A DNA stretch of 8,003 bases from Dehalococcoidia bacterium (GTDB lineage: Bacteria > Chloroflexota > Dehalococcoidia > SAR202 > UBA11138), in NCBI GenBank assembly GCA_012270625.1, contig JAAXHZ010000245.1, positions 1 to 8,003 of the forward strand, in the 5' to 3' direction. The position numbers and the translations under genes were made by a program. Below the pieces are notes generated by a model. The model saw only the letters and a list, made by a program, of their open reading frames with translations, was not told the origin of the DNA and ran no database searches. Shown here piece by piece: positions 7,056 through 8,003 of the stretch (its first letter is position 1; each line of letters starts with the position of its first letter).

Positions 7056-7337
7056 TCAGTGATAGTCCACTATCTCGACCTGGTGAGCATCCCCATCGTC
7101 CCAGACAAAGCAGATGCGCCACCGGTCGTTGATGCGGACGCTGTGCTGTCCCTCCCGGTCTCCCGAAAGGGCTTCCAGCCGGTTGCCCGGTGGCACCCTC
7201 AGGTCGTTCAGGTTCGAGGCGTTGTTGATGATCATCAACTTCACCTGCGCCCGCCGCTGGATATGGGCCGGGAATCTACGGACTCGCCGCCGTTCGGCGA
7301 TGGCCTGCGTATCCCTGTCCCGATAGCTCCGTATCAC
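7056..7337 (-). CDS. higB: HigB toxin, RelE/ParE-superfamily mRNA interferase
   Basis: A 93-residue toxin of the HigB branch of the RelE/ParE fold, which cleaves mRNA on the ribosome when free of antitoxin. Family marks are RVRRFPAHIQRRAQ (18-31), LRVPPGNRLEALSGDREGQH (46-65), the strand segment VRINDRWRICFVW (67-79) and the C-terminal VEIVDYH (87-93). The protein is full length and looks intact. The start is GTG at 7337; an in-frame stop at 7347-7349 rules out anything longer. No Shine-Dalgarno is present, which agrees with the promoter placing the transcript start at the GTG. Toxin-first order is usual for higBA. Its partner gene follows 26 bases later. Confidence 0.93.
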   Translation of the reverse strand: MIRSYRDRDTQAIAERRRVRRFPAHIQRRAQVKLMIINNASNLNDLRVPPGNRLEALSGDREGQHSVRINDRWRICFVWDDGDAHQVEIVDYH

Positions 7338-7372
7338 TGAGATATACTAGCACTCTGCGCTATTAGCGTCAA
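7337..7372 (-). promoter_or_regulatory. higBA promoter, probably leaderless
   Basis: On the minus strand TTGACG (7372-7367) matches the -35 consensus at five of six bases, and TAGTAT (7349-7344) is a -10 match at four of six, with a 17-base spacer. Usual spacing from the -10 puts transcription start at about 7338-7337, the higB GTG itself. The absence of a ribosome site agrees. The sigma-70-type promoter call is by inspection only. Confidence 0.65.
7358..7368. promoter_or_regulatory. Probable HigA operator
   Basis: CGCTATTAGCG is a perfect 11-base palindrome around one central base. It fills the promoter spacer and touches the -35, so a dimeric repressor bound here would block RNA polymerase. 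HigA-type antitoxins autoregulate in this manner, so HigA is the natural candidate; binding is inferred. Confidence 0.5.
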
Positions 7373-7487
7373 TGGCTATGCATGGCTGTTCATGCTTCAG
7401 GGGACTAGAAGGAGACGGAAGACAAAAAAAGGGTCGTATATGTGTGCGTCGAGAAATATGCAAAGGAGAGTCAACTCCCTGAAACAC

Positions 7488-7540
7488 AAAAAGGCCCCAC
7501 ATACGCTTGGGCGGGGGTGGTCGTCGCAACGACCACCCCC
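7488..7540 (-). terminator. Hairpin terminator after the right-edge gene
   Basis: A perfect 12-base stem (7513-7524 with 7529-7540) closes a 4-base loop, 13 bases after the stop codon of the right-edge gene. The first T run on the minus strand (T5, 7492-7488) comes about 20 bases past the stem, directly after GTGGGGCC, so it is not the textbook layout; an alternative stem pairing CCAC with GTGG would lie next to the T run. Together they most likely end transcription and insulate the higBA promoter. Confidence 0.55.
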
Positions 7541-7553
7541 GTATCTCTCGCGG

Positions 7554-8003
7554 TCAGCGTCCCGCGCCAACCGTCTCCCGTTTCTGCTCTTGGCTGAGCG
7601 CCCACTCGAACATGGACATGCTCGCGGTCTGGGGCTTGCGGCTGCGGCTCTTCGGCTTCACCGGCTCCTCCGCCATGAACTCGGCCCAGGAGAACAGCGA
7701 CTGCTGCGGTTCATCAACCTCGTCGTGGCGACCGTTGGTCCCGTTGCCGCTGATGGACACAGGCACGTGACCGTTGCCGTTCCGGCTGTGAGCCGGAACA
7801 AGCTCGACCGTCGGCCCGATACCGTCGGAGTGGTGTCCATTGCCGTTGACCTGTATGGTTTCAGGCTCGACCTCGACGACCTTCCACCCGTCGTCCACCA
7901 GCAGTTCCTCGGCGGCAGTTTCGGCGTCTCGCGCCTGGGCGAACACCTCCTCCACCGTCTCGGCGTCGGTGTCCTCCTCGCCGCTTACGATCTTGCGGGC
8001 CAG
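7554..8003 (-). CDS. Hypothetical protein, C-terminal part only
   Basis: The reading frame is open to the right window edge, so the 149 visible residues are the C-terminal part of a longer protein; the GTG at 7955 is probably an internal valine. The visible part begins LARKIVSGEEDTD, with an acidic Ala/Glu-rich segment, then a Gly/Asn/His-rich low-complexity linker in which NGNGH occurs twice (visible residues 53-57 and 75-79). It ends with two similar short motifs, QQSLFSWAEF (100-109) and SMSMFEWAL (128-136), separated by a basic linker. This looks like a disordered tail carrying short binding motifs. I do not recognise the family; DNA-processing proteins of mobile elements are one possibility. 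Its base composition is richer in GC than the methyltransferase region (43 of 60 bases at 7921-7980 against 32 of 60 at 5881-5940). It ends before the hairpin and is not part of the downstream operon. Confidence 0.7.
   Translation of the reverse strand: MARKIVSGEEDTDAETVEEVFAQARDAETAAEELLVDDGWKVVEVEPETIQVNGNGHHSDGIGPTVELVPAHSRNGNGHVPVSISGNGTNGRHDEVDEPQQSLFSWAEFMAEEPVKPKSRSRKPQTASMSMFEWALSQEQKRETVGAGR

Noticed and set aside
7030..7122. N-terminal 31-residue extension of HigA
   Set aside because: It overlaps the conserved C-terminus of higB in another frame and does not fit the HigA family; ATG 7029 does.
7059..7340. 93-residue plus-strand frame exactly opposite higB
   Set aside because: It mirrors the higB codon pattern and has no family features; HigB itself is unmistakable.
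7469..7474. TTGACT on the minus strand as a second promoter upstream of higB
   Set aside because: At 15-19 bases downstream there is no acceptable -10, so it is probably chance.
1..8003. CRISPR array, tRNA, rRNA, transposase, or a vsr mismatch endonuclease gene beside dcm
   Set aside because: No regularly spaced repeats, RNA gene signature, transposase motif or Vsr-like protein could be seen on either strand.

Overview
The window is bacterial DNA of moderately high GC. All credible genes lie on the minus strand, so they read from the right edge to the left. Nothing fixes the phylum. A promoter that appears to give a leaderless GTG-start transcript, plus GTG and TTG starts, would suit Actinobacteria or another group tolerant of leaderless mRNA, but this is a weak hint. 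The gene content (toxin-antitoxin pair, DNA methyltransferase, ATPases, predicted nuclease) looks like a defence or mobile-element cassette, not core genome.

Layout in transcription order. (1) 8003-7554: the C-terminal part of an unrecognised protein with a low-complexity Gly/Asn tail and two SLFxWA-like motifs, followed by a strong hairpin with a distal T run (7540-7488). (2) 7372-7337: a promoter with a good -35, a 17-base spacer and a -10, placed so transcription should begin at or next to the higB GTG codon. A perfect 11-base palindrome sits in the spacer. (3) 7337-6700: a higB-higA toxin-antitoxin pair. (4) 6663-6442: a small unassigned gene. (5) 6455-1: a tightly packed run of a C5-cytosine DNA methyltransferase, a GHKL ATPase resembling MutL/MORC (paraMORC), a superfamily II helicase-like Z1 protein, a PD-(D/E)XK DUF4420 protein, and the first 10 codons of one more gene cut by the left edge. 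Neighbours overlap or are separated by no more than about 70 bases.

The methyltransferase + GHKL ATPase + Z1 + DUF4420 set matches the restriction-modification-like neighbourhoods that Iyer, Abhiman and Aravind described from comparative genomics when tracing the origin of MORC ATPases. By inference, the methyltransferase marks self DNA, DUF4420 is the candidate nuclease, and the two ATPases recognise, remodel or translocate on unmarked DNA. I know of no settled mechanism. The system is therefore recognisable but poorly understood. Its placement directly behind a higBA pair, with no clear terminator between them, raises the possibility of joint regulation.
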